This document shows positions 48,601 through 57,476 of a DNA stretch of 64,000 nucleotides, one piece after another. Origin of the DNA: Marinomonas ostreistagni (GTDB lineage Bacteria > Pseudomonadota > Gammaproteobacteria > Pseudomonadales > Marinomonadaceae); contig NZ_JAEMUH010000003.1 in the NCBI RefSeq assembly GCF_016461785.1, positions 62,001-126,000 on the forward strand. Direction: 5' to 3'. The notes below the pieces were generated by a model. That model worked only from the letters and a program-made list of their open reading frames with translations, searched no databases and was not told where the DNA came from. A program made the translations under genes and the position numbers. How positions within the stretch are numbered: position 1 is the first letter of the stretch; each line of letters starts with the position of its first letter.

Positions 48601-49187
48601 ACGTAAGCGCATATTTTGGTCCAAGTGGGATCGTAGAAACCTACTTCAATGATGTCATGATTGATTACGTCGATACAACAAGACGACCTTGGCAATGGAA
48701 CACGACCAACGGTATCAGTTTAGGCTTTGCGGACGAAGTGTTGAATCAGCTTGAAATTGGCCGAGTTATTCGAGATACCTTTTATCGTAATGGGCAAACA
48801 GAGCCAAACATTAATTTCGAGTTGAAACCTTTAAAAATGGATAAGTCGATTCTACGAATGAGTCTGCTAATCAACGGTCAGCAAATGACCTATGCCCATG
48901 GCCCTCAACGAGGAATGCGTTTTCATTGGCCTGCAGAGGACAGTGCGGAACGAGGCTTAGCCCGTTTGGTTATTGTGACCGCAGAAGGACAAGAATCCGT
49001 AACGGAGCAAGGCGACTGGGCGCTGTTTAGGCTTTTTGATGAAGCGGATATCAAACGACTGGACAGTGAGCGTTACATCCTCAACTTTACCCTGAATAAC
49101 GTGTACTCCGTATCGTTAGAACTGCGCGCTGGCAGTGTTTACAACCCATTCCTAATGTCTGAGCTACAACAAGTGAGGTGTCAGTAA
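45621..49187 (+). CDS. tssM: T6SS inner-membrane protein TssM (IcmF)
   Basis: 1188 aa. Two N-terminal membrane helices (about 13-60) precede a cytoplasmic GTPase/ATPase-like domain with Walker A IIGPPGAGKTTALLNS (near 138) and LLDTAGRYTTQ. A third helix lies near 450-475, followed by a large periplasmic part that contacts TssJ. Both nucleotide motifs look intact; in some systems they are dispensable. It forms the trans-envelope core with TssL and TssJ. Confidence 0.95.
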   Translation: MRLPIPRLPVWLLRLLKMMIGVIALLIVALLIWFVTPLIHFGEMEPFASSTVRGGLIALILIAYLVVKFKHFFVRKRKNEALAKEMASAPKAETPLGQEEVTELSNKFQSALQLLKKVKTKEGGRGSYLYVLPWYAIIGPPGAGKTTALLNSDLHFPLIDSVGASVKGVGGTRNCDWWFTDEAVLLDTAGRYTTQNSQSELDEVEWKGFLALLKKFRSRKPINGLIVSFPVDYLLKLPEAELITHAKFIKQRIHEFQETFKIRFPVYVTLTKTDLLPGFSEFFDDLGKEERAQVWGMTFPLGDDPDQDQDVVPDFLMEFRTLQERIQSLETGRLQAESDVNRREQIYVFPRAFGLLQDPIATFLGEIFKSTRYETQPLLRGVYLTSGTQDGTTLDRVISSLGANFGLKTDPAARRPGKGKAYFLHNLMTKVIFKESGLAGINVKQERRMLMMHLAGYSAAALLTVGLSTYWLYTYFSNQALVDTVQQEITAAEYEINNISAYDHDLLAPVPALDRVRNITTGYADDQEEGLRSFLQMGLYQGDKLGQGANEAYQQLLYKSYLPRVMARLEKAMFEDRSNADALYETLRVYLMLSDQKHFDAEIVQNWFNRDWERTLPKSTQAEQIHRLDAHLNALLGFLPSLPALEPNAELVASARSVLSKQPPARRFYAHLKQDGLNNRELDEFRLVDAVGTDSIYLFRFKNGQKLTSGINGFYTRDAYRKYFLEQRQVMIQNQLTDEWVMGEEYGLSAVGANADMLFNQVENLYLDDYLAQWRGYIESIGFKPVNTNDESLLLLKRLSRDDSPLIGLLKGIKKHTSAEAFTLLPDVDAPNGMMDRVSNVLTSVSDRMLKGYQMRTDNPVVEYFADLNNMIEGSENSAPPIDETLKLLDELYVYMSAMDGSLNRGKAAFQNTSDPNGPSAVLREMDIEASRFPEPLSGFIERVTDNARRLTTTDAKGYMERRWQNDVVQQCNAMIANRYPFNKASNREATIGDVSAYFGPSGIVETYFNDVMIDYVDTTRRPWQWNTTNGISLGFADEVLNQLEIGRVIRDTFYRNGQTEPNINFELKPLKMDKSILRMSLLINGQQMTYAHGPQRGMRFHWPAEDSAERGLARLVIVTAEGQESVTEQGDWALFRLFDEADIKRLDSERYILNFTLNNVYSVSLELRAGSVYNPFLMSELQQVRCQ

Positions 49188-49897
49188 TGTCTGGATTAAC
49201 CATTGGCATCTACGGAAAGTTGCCTGCCCACTCGGACTTTATTTCCGATTCGATCCACAGTGAAGTCAGTAATGAGTTGTATGAATGGGGGCAAACGTCC
49301 CTGTATCACAGTCAGCAACAGCTGTCTGAAATGGATTGGTTATCGGCGTATTTAGTGTCGCCTATTTGGCGCATGTGTGTGCCGCCCACCGACAAAAGAA
49401 AGCATGCCTGGATTGGGATCATGGTGCCTAGTGTGGATGCTGTGGGGCGCTATTTTCCATTGTTTCTAGTGTTTGAGATTGAGTCAAAACATATATGTGT
49501 GGAATGGCTTTTCAAAGAGGCTGACGCATTATTCTCAATGTTAGAAAAAGTATCCCTAGAGGCGTTACAAAAGCGGCTGCCCCTGAATGATGTGAAACAA
49601 CAATTAGCTGAGGCGTTGGTATCCTTTGAATTGGGGGACGACTTGCAGGTTCCAGCCGGTTTAGTAAACGGAGAGTCTCTCAGTTTGAAACAACTTACCT
49701 CTGAGGAGCTGATGGCTTTTTTACCGACGCCACTGAATAACATTCAAGGTTCTTTATGGTGGTCCTTTGGTGATGTCCACGGTCGTAAAGATCCTTTCGT
49801 GATGGCTAAAAACTTGCCAAATGTAGAGGATTATCTGTTTCTGTTGACGGGTAATGCCATGCAGAAAACGTCATTAGAACCTTTAAAGCAGAACTAA
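49187..49897 (+). CDS. tagF: T6SS-associated protein TagF (ImpM)
   Basis: 236 aa from the ATG at 49187, which overlaps the tssM stop by one base and has GAGGTG upstream. It starts with IGIYGKLPAHSDF, the TagF/ImpM signature, and contains PIWRMCVPP and a SLWWSFGD block. In Pseudomonas aeruginosa TagF represses the H1 system after translation by binding Fha1. Here it sits between tssM and the PP2C gene, so it is probably part of the same phosphorylation switch or a parallel brake. Confidence 0.93.
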   Translation: MSGLTIGIYGKLPAHSDFISDSIHSEVSNELYEWGQTSLYHSQQQLSEMDWLSAYLVSPIWRMCVPPTDKRKHAWIGIMVPSVDAVGRYFPLFLVFEIESKHICVEWLFKEADALFSMLEKVSLEALQKRLPLNDVKQQLAEALVSFELGDDLQVPAGLVNGESLSLKQLTSEELMAFLPTPLNNIQGSLWWSFGDVHGRKDPFVMAKNLPNVEDYLFLLTGNAMQKTSLEPLKQN

Positions 49898-49906
49898 GGC
49901 TGTGTC

Positions 49907-50641
49907 ATGAATATGTACGTATGGGAAGGGCATGGTCAAACAGATACTGGTCCTCAACGTAGTGAAAACCAAGATAGCTTTATTACGTTGAATGATGTGG
50001 GGCTATGGTGTGTTGCGGATGGTATGGGAGGACATAAAGAAGGTGGTATCGCCAGCCATTTGGCAACACAAAGTCTAGAAGACATTCGTCATAAAGCCTT
50101 TGAGTCATTAAATGCCTTAGCCGTAGCGGTTCGAGAAATAGTTTTAGATGTAAATCGCTCACTGTGTGAAATGTCCAGTAGCTTTTACGACCGTGAGGTC
50201 ATTGGTACGACAATCGTTGTGCTCATGATTTATCAGCAACAGGCCAAGGTTATTTGGGTGGGGGACTCCAGACTATATCGTATGCGCGGTACCTCATTTG
50301 AGCTGGTAACACGTGATCATACACAGTATGAGGAGCTGCTAAGTCGAGGTTTAGTCCATGACAACCAACCAGATCATCCTGCTCATCACATACTTACTCG
50401 CGCGTTGGGTGCAGCAGATCATTGTGAATTAGAAGAGCTCAACTTGGATGTCATGCCCAATGATATTTTTCTGATGTGCACAGATGGCGTTTCAAACACG
50501 ATCAGTCAAATGGATCTCGCAAAAGTGATTTACTACAGCGAGGACAAAGTTCGAGCCGTTGCGAATTTAATTAACATGGCGCTTGCAAAAGATGCCTCAG
50601 ACAACATTACCGCCGTTATCGTAGATAAGGGAGTGTCATGA
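49907..50641 (+). CDS. pppA: T6SS PP2C-type Ser/Thr phosphatase (PppA-like)
   Basis: 244 aa. The PP2C metal-site motifs are complete: RSENQDSFI, VADGMGGHKEGG, VIWVGDSRLYRMR, MCTDGVSN and DNITAVIV. It would remove phosphate from the FHA protein or the kinase and so switch secretion off. No membrane segment; cytoplasmic. It overlaps the lipoprotein gene by 4 nt. The phosphatase call is firm; the target is inferred from the locus. Confidence 0.94.
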   Translation: MNMYVWEGHGQTDTGPQRSENQDSFITLNDVGLWCVADGMGGHKEGGIASHLATQSLEDIRHKAFESLNALAVAVREIVLDVNRSLCEMSSSFYDREVIGTTIVVLMIYQQQAKVIWVGDSRLYRMRGTSFELVTRDHTQYEELLSRGLVHDNQPDHPAHHILTRALGAADHCELEELNLDVMPNDIFLMCTDGVSNTISQMDLAKVIYYSEDKVRAVANLINMALAKDASDNITAVIVDKGVS

Positions 50642-51831
50642 AACACATTAAGTTAACTTTGCTAAGCAGTGTGGCGCTTCTGATGCATGGATGCGCTATG
50701 TTTCAATCACCACAGGATCGGGCGGAGGCCGGTTGGGAAACCGTGACCATTGCATCCTTTGATCAAATGGAGCCCTCTATAGATCCCTATTTAGGTGTGG
50801 ATACGATCGGTGTGCTGACATTGGTTGAGAGCGATGCTGAACCAAAAGCCTTAGTGGAACAGGCGTGGCAATCGCTTAAAGACGGTGACTATAAACGAGC
50901 GAGAATATTATTAGGGCAGGCGCTTTACGTTGATGGGGAATACAAAGAAGCGATTGCCTTAAATAATCAAATTACTGCCGATCTTAATGTTTACGCTTAC
51001 AAACACGGTTTTGATTTGATGGCAGATAAAACCGTTTATTTGGCGAATGAGGGCGATTCCTTAGAAAGTATTTCCGAGCAAGTATATGGCACTCAAAATT
51101 ACTTTCCATTCTTAATGCGCTTAAATACGTTGGCATCATCAACGCTTGCACAAGGGGACTTGGTATGGACGCCAACAAAAGATGGTAAGAGCCAAAATAC
51201 TCCAAAAAAAGCTAAACCGAAAGCACCAGTAGTTGCAAAGAAAGCGGCACCGATTGTCAATAAAACCGAAAATGTAGTAGAAGACAAACCCAGCGAAAAT
51301 ACAGTCATTAAAACCAAAGAAATGACTAATAAAGATTTGCCTGAATTAAAAAAGGACGATGAATCTTTAAAGACAGAAATGTCCGCTGAAAATAACCTGA
51401 CGAATGAAGAAACTGAGAACACTGATAATCAAAAGTCCGACCAAGATAGTAATCTAAAAGTCCTAGAACCTGTCAAAGAAAGCGTCAACATTAATCAAGA
51501 AAGTGCACAAATTGAGAACAAAAACAGATTAAGTGAGCTGGAAGTAAAAGGTTTGTCAGCATTGAGAAAAGGTCGCCGAAAAGAAGCGTATCTTCTGTTA
51601 CTCTCCGCGACAGAACTTTCAACAGATGGTCAAAACACACTGAATGACCTAAAAATAGAGTTGGTTGATCAGCCTTATTCAAGGGGGATTGCAAATTACC
51701 AATCTCAAAACTTACAACAAGCCATCGCCGATTTTGATCAAGTACTAAGCATTGCACCTGATCACAGTCAAGCGAGTTTGTACCGTGCTCGTTGTGTGCG
51801 TCTGTTAGAAAAGCTTCAAACGATTCAATAA
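50638..51831 (+). CDS. T6SS-locus lipoprotein with LysM-like and TPR regions
   Basis: 397 aa; I do not recognise a named T6SS component. A lipoprotein signal (LLMHGC) is followed by a TPR-like helical part (about 75-125; SLKDGDYKRARILLGQAL). A LysM-like segment (about 138-179; ANEGDSLESISEQVYG to LAQGDLVWTP) should bind peptidoglycan. A long Lys/Glu/Thr-rich linker (about 185-295) and two C-terminal TPRs (about 300-395) complete it. It is probably periplasmic. It sits inside the operon and overlaps the PP2C gene, so it is likely an accessory envelope or cell-wall anchor. Confidence 0.8.
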   Translation: MKHIKLTLLSSVALLMHGCAMFQSPQDRAEAGWETVTIASFDQMEPSIDPYLGVDTIGVLTLVESDAEPKALVEQAWQSLKDGDYKRARILLGQALYVDGEYKEAIALNNQITADLNVYAYKHGFDLMADKTVYLANEGDSLESISEQVYGTQNYFPFLMRLNTLASSTLAQGDLVWTPTKDGKSQNTPKKAKPKAPVVAKKAAPIVNKTENVVEDKPSENTVIKTKEMTNKDLPELKKDDESLKTEMSAENNLTNEETENTDNQKSDQDSNLKVLEPVKESVNINQESAQIENKNRLSELEVKGLSALRKGRRKEAYLLLLSATELSTDGQNTLNDLKIELVDQPYSRGIANYQSQNLQQAIADFDQVLSIAPDHSQASLYRARCVRLLEKLQTIQ

Positions 51832-51866
51832 TTCAATGACTGAACAAATCGTGTGACAGGGATAGT

Positions 51867-52985
51867 ATGGACTATATAGACGCGCTCAAGCCGATTAATG
51901 AAGACGGACCTACTGGGATAGACATTCGTGATGATGCTGAATTAAGCGAGTTATATTACTCACTCCGTGATCTCAGAAATGGTATCCGCGCAGAAGAGCG
52001 TAAAGTTGTTCAGCTAGAAGATTTGCACTCACTTTCTGGTGAGTGGCGTCCTGTTAGAGAGCAATGCTTAAAGATCCTGACAGAACATACCAAAGATGTT
52101 GAGGTACTGGCATGGTTAATCGAAGCCAGTATCCGATTGGATGGATTTTTAGGGCTGGCACAATCTTTGGCACTGGCGGAAAAAATGGTATCGACATTCT
52201 GGGGAAGCTTGTACCCGCTACCAGATGAAGATGGTATTCAAGCAACCTTATATCCGCTCAGTGGTCTTAATGGCGATAATGGTGAGGGAACGCTCATCAT
52301 GCCCATTCGAATGTCTCCGTTCATGTATACCCACGAAGGTGAGCCCGTATTGGTATGGGACTACATCAAAGCCTGCGAATTGGGGCAGATCCAAGACCAA
52401 GACAAACGTAAACGTCGCATTGATAACGGTGAGTTAACCGTTGATCAACTGCAACAACAGGCGCACAGCAGCAATACCGATCAAATACGTACGATCGCTA
52501 CTTCGGTCCATCAAGCACGACAACATTTTATCGCGTTAGAAGACTTTCTAAATGAACAATGTGGTTTTGATTCACCGCCAACATCAGCCATCAAAAATAC
52601 CTTAGCCGTGGCCCAAGAAGCCATCAAAGTCATCGCACATATTGATGTAACGGATAAGCCTGCCGAAGAAGTGCTGGTTGAAGAGCTTGATGTTGAAGCT
52701 CAAATACCTGAGCCATCAGCGCAGAGCGCGTTACAAGCATCAGCCTCTTTTGACCCGATGACCTACTATCCGACATCCCGAGATGAGGCCTTAATTATGA
52801 CCTCACGACTGAGTTTGTTTTTTGAAAATACAGAGCCGCATTCGCCGTTATCCCACCAAATGAAACGTGTCGAACGTTGGGGACGCATGAGCCTTGCAGA
52901 ATTAATGGAAGAGCTGTTAGACGATGACAATGCTCGTAAACAGTTTTTCCGTTTAATTGGCCTCAATCCAAGCAGTGGAGGCTAA
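51867..52985 (+). CDS. tssA: T6SS assembly-cap protein TssA (ImpA)
   Basis: 372 aa, the short TssA class. An ImpA N-terminal domain begins at the start (PINEDGPTGIDIRDDAELSE, then WRPVREQCLKIL and DVEVLAWLIEA). The C-terminus carries MTSRLSLFFENTEPHSPL and AELMEELL, the conserved tail. TssA coordinates sheath and tube polymerisation at the baseplate or at the distal end. A 111-nt gap separates it from tssB, which might carry its own promoter or ribosome site. Confidence 0.93.
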   Translation: MDYIDALKPINEDGPTGIDIRDDAELSELYYSLRDLRNGIRAEERKVVQLEDLHSLSGEWRPVREQCLKILTEHTKDVEVLAWLIEASIRLDGFLGLAQSLALAEKMVSTFWGSLYPLPDEDGIQATLYPLSGLNGDNGEGTLIMPIRMSPFMYTHEGEPVLVWDYIKACELGQIQDQDKRKRRIDNGELTVDQLQQQAHSSNTDQIRTIATSVHQARQHFIALEDFLNEQCGFDSPPTSAIKNTLAVAQEAIKVIAHIDVTDKPAEEVLVEELDVEAQIPEPSAQSALQASASFDPMTYYPTSRDEALIMTSRLSLFFENTEPHSPLSHQMKRVERWGRMSLAELMEELLDDDNARKQFFRLIGLNPSSGG

Positions 52986-53096
52986 TGAATAACCTGTGGC
53001 TAGCGTGCCGCTGGTGATCAAAACGAAAGTTCGAAATATTTATCCATGCCTTATGCGCCGGTAAATGTGAAATAAAGGAATAGCCGAGGACGAAAC

Positions 53097-53609
53097 ATGA
53101 GTAGTGAAAGCATTCACAAAAAATTAGAGCGAGTACGTAAGCCACGTGTTCACATCACCTACGATGTGGAAACAGAAGGTGCTGTCGTCGTCAAAGAACT
53201 GCCATTCGTAATGGGGATCATGGGGGAGTTCACGGGTAACAATCCTGGAGCACCGCTAAAGAGCCTAAAGGATCGCAAATTTATCCAAGTGGATCGCGAT
53301 AACCTAAATGATGTAATGGCGAAGCTTGAGCCTGGTTTGGCGTTCAAAGTGGATAACAAACTGACTGAGCAGCAAGGCTCTATTCCTGTCGACTTAAAGT
53401 TTCGTTCAATGGAAGACTTTGAACCAGGTCAAGTTGTGCAACAAATTGACCCGCTGAAAAACTTGTTGGATACCCGTAACAAGCTTCGAGATCTATTAAC
53501 TAAGGCAGATCGTTCAGAAGAACTGGAGTCTCTGCTTGAGCAAGTTCTTCAGAGTACAGATAACGTTCAGCAGCTATCTAGTGAGCTGCAAGATAATGAC
53601 GGCAACTAG
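53097..53609 (+). CDS. tssB: T6SS contractile sheath small subunit TssB (VipA)
   Basis: 170 aa. It opens with [20 protein letters not shown] and contains [14 protein letters not shown], both diagnostic of VipA/TssB. It pairs with TssC to build the contractile sheath. It is 11 nt before tssC. Only one TssB gene is present although two TssC-like genes follow. Confidence 0.96.
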   Translation: MSSESIHKKLERVRKPRVHITYDVETEGAVVVKELPFVMGIMGEFTGNNPGAPLKSLKDRKFIQVDRDNLNDVMAKLEPGLAFKVDNKLTEQQGSIPVDLKFRSMEDFEPGQVVQQIDPLKNLLDTRNKLRDLLTKADRSEELESLLEQVLQSTDNVQQLSSELQDNDGN

Positions 53610-53620
53610 GGGCAACAGGG

Positions 53621-55117
53621 ATGACTGATACGACTGCAACGCTTGATCCACAAACGCAAACACAAACGTTAGAGCAACCGAGTCTACTAGACCAAGTAAT
53701 TGGTGCGACGAAGCAAACTGAGAGCAGTGTTGCGAAAGATTTGCTAAAGACACTGGTTGATGGGGCGATGGAAGGAACCGTTGTTTGGGACCGAAATATC
53801 GCAAAAACTATCAATCAAGCTATTAACTTACTTGATCAGAAACTGTCTGAACAGCTCAATGAAGTCATGCATTCAGAAGAGTTTTTGAAACTCGAAGGCT
53901 CATGGCGCGGTTTGAAATACTTGGTTCATAACTCTGAAACCAATACTTCGCTTAAACTGAAAATGCTGAACTTGAGCAAAAAAGACTTATACAAAGACCT
54001 TGATCGAGCGGTTGAGTTTGACCAAAGTGAAATGTTTAAAAAAGTCTATGAAGAAGAGTTCGGCACACCAGGTGGTGAACCGTTTGGTGCCATCATTGGG
54101 GACTATGCGTTCGATAGTTCACCAAACGACATCGAAATGTTGTCAAAAATGTCGAATATCTCTGCCGCCGCATTCTGTCCTTTCATTGCGTCGGCAGGCC
54201 CGGAGTTATTCGGTCTAGAAAGTTGGACAGAATTGTCACGTCCTCGTGACCTTGAAAAAATCTTTGACTCCAAAGAATACATTAAATGGCGTAGCTTCCG
54301 TGATACAGAAGATTCACGTTTTGTGTCACTGACATTGCCGCGTGTTCTAGCGCGTCTACCTTATGGTGATAAAACCAAACCGATTGACGAATTTGGTTAC
54401 GAAGAAGCGCCAATTGATCAAACGGGTATTGCTCGTGTGGCAGAGCATGATGATTACTGCTGGATGAATGCTGCCTACGTTATGGGCACACGTATGACCC
54501 ATGCCTTCTCAACAACGGGTTGGTGTACAGCAATTCGAGGTGCAGAAGGTGGTGGTCGTGTAGAAGATCTGCCGACGCACATTTTCACCAGTGATGATGG
54601 TGACCTTGACCTGAAATGCCCAACGGAAATTGGTCTGACGGATCGTCGCGAAGCGGAGTTATCAAAGCTTGGCTTCCTTCCGCTTTGTCATTACAAGAAT
54701 ACTGACTACGCCGTGTTCTTTGGCGGTCAGACTGCTCAGAAACCTAAGATCTACGATCGCCCAGAAGCGACTGCTAACGCGGCTATTTCCGCGCGCCTAC
54801 CGTACATGATGGCAACGTCTCGTTTTACTCATTACTTAAAGGTCATGGGGCGCGACAAAATTGGCTCTTTCATGGAAAAAGAGGACGTGGAATCTTGGTT
54901 AAACCGTTGGTTGCTGAACTATGTTAACAACAACCCAGACTCTGGTCAGGACATGAAAGCTCGCTACCCACTGCGTGAAGCGAAAGTGCAGGTAACCGAA
55001 ATACCTGGTCGCCCAGGTTCTTACAATGTGGTGGCTTGGATGCGTCCATGGCTGCAACTTGAAGAGCTTACGGCGTCGATGCGCATGGTTGCGCGCATAC
55101 CACAAATGGGCAACTAA
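53621..55117 (+). CDS. tssC: T6SS contractile sheath large subunit TssC (VipB)
   Basis: 498 aa, normal length. An N-terminal acidic/Gln-Thr rich leader is followed by LEGSWRGLKYLVHNSE, FDQSEMFKKVYEEEFG, GGEPFGAIIGDYAF and the C-terminal FTHYLKVMGRDKIGSFM, all standard TssC blocks. It forms the sheath with TssB and is the substrate ClpV disassembles. It is followed by a perfect hairpin and then by a paralogue. Confidence 0.96.
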   Translation: MTDTTATLDPQTQTQTLEQPSLLDQVIGATKQTESSVAKDLLKTLVDGAMEGTVVWDRNIAKTINQAINLLDQKLSEQLNEVMHSEEFLKLEGSWRGLKYLVHNSETNTSLKLKMLNLSKKDLYKDLDRAVEFDQSEMFKKVYEEEFGTPGGEPFGAIIGDYAFDSSPNDIEMLSKMSNISAAAFCPFIASAGPELFGLESWTELSRPRDLEKIFDSKEYIKWRSFRDTEDSRFVSLTLPRVLARLPYGDKTKPIDEFGYEEAPIDQTGIARVAEHDDYCWMNAAYVMGTRMTHAFSTTGWCTAIRGAEGGGRVEDLPTHIFTSDDGDLDLKCPTEIGLTDRREAELSKLGFLPLCHYKNTDYAVFFGGQTAQKPKIYDRPEATANAAISARLPYMMATSRFTHYLKVMGRDKIGSFMEKEDVESWLNRWLLNYVNNNPDSGQDMKARYPLREAKVQVTEIPGRPGSYNVVAWMRPWLQLEELTASMRMVARIPQMGN

Positions 55118-55126
55118 TCAGGCAAA

Positions 55127-55159
55127 GTACAAGCACTCGCAGAGCAAGAGTGCTTGTAC
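55127..55159 (+). other. Perfect hairpin between tssC and its paralogue
   Basis: GTACAAGCACTC (55127-55138) pairs exactly with GAGTGCTTGTAC (55148-55159) around a 9-nt loop. There is no T tract, so it is not a classic terminator. Placed right after tssBC, it could protect the abundant sheath mRNA from 3' decay. Confidence 0.7.
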
Positions 55160-55188
55160 CTGATACATAGGGATATGGTGTTGGTGTC

Positions 55189-56625
55189 ATGAGTCACGCG
55201 TTTCAAACAATTCAAAGCTACCGAAATAGCGAAGCAGAAAACGTTGCTTGGGTTAATGAGCTTATTGAGGTTCTGGACTTAGATCTTCTGGAAGAAGTGC
55301 CTTCTAAGCTCCAAGTTATCGCCAGTTTGAACTTACAGATCGCTAAGATTGACGCCTTATTACAACGTCAATTGGATGAAGTGTTGCATCACCCTGACTT
55401 TCAAGCATTAGAGTCTGCTTGGTTAGGGTGTCGATATTTGCTGCAACAAGTTGGACTGAATCATCAAGTCAAGCTAAAGCTCTTAAGCGTGTCATGGTCC
55501 GAACTCAATCGCGACATCATGCGTGCTATCGAAATTGACCAAAGTGAGATTTTTAACAAAGTCTACAACGGAGAATTTGGCATTGCAGGTGGCGAGCCCT
55601 TTGGGGCGATGCTGTGTAATTACGATGTGGCGTTGACGCCAAAATACCATGGTGTCGACGATATTCGATTGATTGATGGTTTGTCACAAGTGGCCGCCGC
55701 GGCGTTTTGCCCATTTTTATTTAATGCGCATCCTTCCTTGTTGGAGCTGGACGACTTTACGTCATTACGTTCGTCCTTAAATTTACAGCGCACTTATCAG
55801 CAGCTGGATTTTATAAACTGGAAAGCGGTTCGTCGCAAAGAAGATGCGCGATTCATTGGTATTACACTGCCGCGCATCTATTTACGCCGACCTTACCGAC
55901 ATCGTCCAACTCGTACCGATCAATTTGTTTTTCAAGAGCGCTTATCAAAGCGTTCTGACCGTCTTAAAAGCGGGGCGATTTTTGCCTTAGGCGCGGTGAT
56001 GGCGCGTTGTTTTGCTAATACTGGCTGGCTTGCTGAGATCACTGGTGAGCGCTATTTCGGTGGTGGTGTGATTGCCGGATTGGATGAGCATACCTCAGCA
56101 GTTGATCAAGAACAGATCATAGCAGCGGAGGTGATGATTCCGGATACGTTGGAAAGAACACTGACGGAGTACGGATTTATCTCAGCATGCTATACCGCCA
56201 ATGGGGGCTCGGGGCTGTTTTACAGTGTGCCGTCGATTCAAAGCCCAGTGCAGTACAACAATGATCAGGCCAATATCAATGCCCGTTATTCAGCCATGTT
56301 GCAGTACGTATTGTGTACCTCACGGTTTGCTCATTACCTAAAAGTCATTGTGCGAGACCAAGTGGGCTCTTTTTACAGTGCTGAAGAATGTCGACGCTTT
56401 CTACAAAGCTGGATCATGAATTACGTCATGGCAACAGATGAAGCCAGTGACGTGCTATTAGCGCGTTATCCACTTCGTGATGCGCGAGTCAGTGTGACCG
56501 AGAAAGCTGGCTCAAGTGGGGCTTACATGTGTGTGGTGCATCTAAAGCCACATTTTCAATTAGAAACAATCGAAACCTCCATTCAGTTTAGTGCCGAAGT
56601 GGTTTCAAACCGAGTAACAGGATAA
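55189..56625 (+). CDS. Second TssC-like sheath protein (ImpD type)
   Basis: 478 aa paralogue of TssC. It keeps the shared blocks: LESAWLGCRYLLQQ, EIDQSEIFNKVYNGEFG, AGGEPFGAML and FAHYLKVIVRDQVGSF. Sequence elsewhere has drifted and the Gln/Thr leader of TssC is absent. Such duplicated large subunits (ImpC/ImpD) occur in imp-type loci as in Rhizobium. No extra TssB accompanies it, so it may share TssB, cap the sheath or join at the baseplate. Its function is not established. It is 3 nt before tagJ. Confidence 0.88.
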   Translation: MSHAFQTIQSYRNSEAENVAWVNELIEVLDLDLLEEVPSKLQVIASLNLQIAKIDALLQRQLDEVLHHPDFQALESAWLGCRYLLQQVGLNHQVKLKLLSVSWSELNRDIMRAIEIDQSEIFNKVYNGEFGIAGGEPFGAMLCNYDVALTPKYHGVDDIRLIDGLSQVAAAAFCPFLFNAHPSLLELDDFTSLRSSLNLQRTYQQLDFINWKAVRRKEDARFIGITLPRIYLRRPYRHRPTRTDQFVFQERLSKRSDRLKSGAIFALGAVMARCFANTGWLAEITGERYFGGGVIAGLDEHTSAVDQEQIIAAEVMIPDTLERTLTEYGFISACYTANGGSGLFYSVPSIQSPVQYNNDQANINARYSAMLQYVLCTSRFAHYLKVIVRDQVGSFYSAEECRRFLQSWIMNYVMATDEASDVLLARYPLRDARVSVTEKAGSSGAYMCVVHLKPHFQLETIETSIQFSAEVVSNRVTG

Positions 56626-56627
56626 GT

Positions 56628-57467
56628 ATGGATATTAAAGGAATCAGTGCGCTGTACGACCAAGGCGATTTGGCGGCAGCATTAACGCATGCTAAAGCAT
56701 TTGTCAGAGATAACCCTGAAAGCAACGAAGGACGTAGCCTGTTACTACAATTTTATTTGTTTGCTGGTGAAACCGATAAAGCCATCAGCCAATTGACCAT
56801 TATGGAACGTCAATATGAGAACGACTTACCGTCGTTTATGACCCTAAAGGTCATGATGGAAATGCTGAAAGCCGACAATCAACGCAAAGAGTTTATGCGC
56901 ACACTAAACGCAATCCCAGCGATTGATGAAGCAGACCGCGTGGCATTGATGCCAAGTTTTGAATTGATGCAAGGTTTGAAGTCGAACAGGCTGACCAAAG
57001 TAGAAGCACAGTCTTTATTGGAGCAGCGTCCTCAGCCGGTATTTGAGTGTCAGTCAGGCGAGCAGTCTTTTGTTGGTGAGCTCATTGAACCTGACGATCT
57101 GACGGCCTTTGCTCTGGAGGTATTTGTAGCAAATCAAGGCTACGGTTGGCTGCCTTGGCAGCGTATCCAAAGTATCGAATTTTTCCCCTACGAAAAACCA
57201 GTAGACCTCTTGTATCGCAAAGCGGTCATTCAACTGATACCTAAATCCGAGGATGACACACCCACGCCAATGCACGTCTTTATCCCGACGGTTTATGCGG
57301 GTACCGCAAACAGCGATACCCAAGCAGCACTCGCTCGTGCAACCGATTGGGACGCGGATGAGACAACGGAAATCGTCACAGGGATCGGTCAGAAATGCTG
57401 GTTAGTAGGGGATGAACTGATTCCGATTTTGCAAATCGAGAAACTGTTTCGAATACAGCCTAATTAA
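56628..57467 (+). CDS. tagJ: T6SS accessory protein TagJ (ImpE)
   Basis: 279 aa of the ImpE/TagJ family. A TPR-like helical N-terminal half (about 1-125; YDQGDLAAALTHAKAFVRDNP, EGRSLLLQFYLFAGETDKA) is followed by a beta-rich domain with GYGWLPWQRIQSIEF. TagJ has been reported to bind TssB (as TssB's partner in the H1 system) and to influence ClpV recruitment. A terminator-like hairpin follows its stop. Confidence 0.9.
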   Translation: MDIKGISALYDQGDLAAALTHAKAFVRDNPESNEGRSLLLQFYLFAGETDKAISQLTIMERQYENDLPSFMTLKVMMEMLKADNQRKEFMRTLNAIPAIDEADRVALMPSFELMQGLKSNRLTKVEAQSLLEQRPQPVFECQSGEQSFVGELIEPDDLTAFALEVFVANQGYGWLPWQRIQSIEFFPYEKPVDLLYRKAVIQLIPKSEDDTPTPMHVFIPTVYAGTANSDTQAALARATDWDADETTEIVTGIGQKCWLVGDELIPILQIEKLFRIQPN

Positions 57468-57476
57468 TTCGAATTT

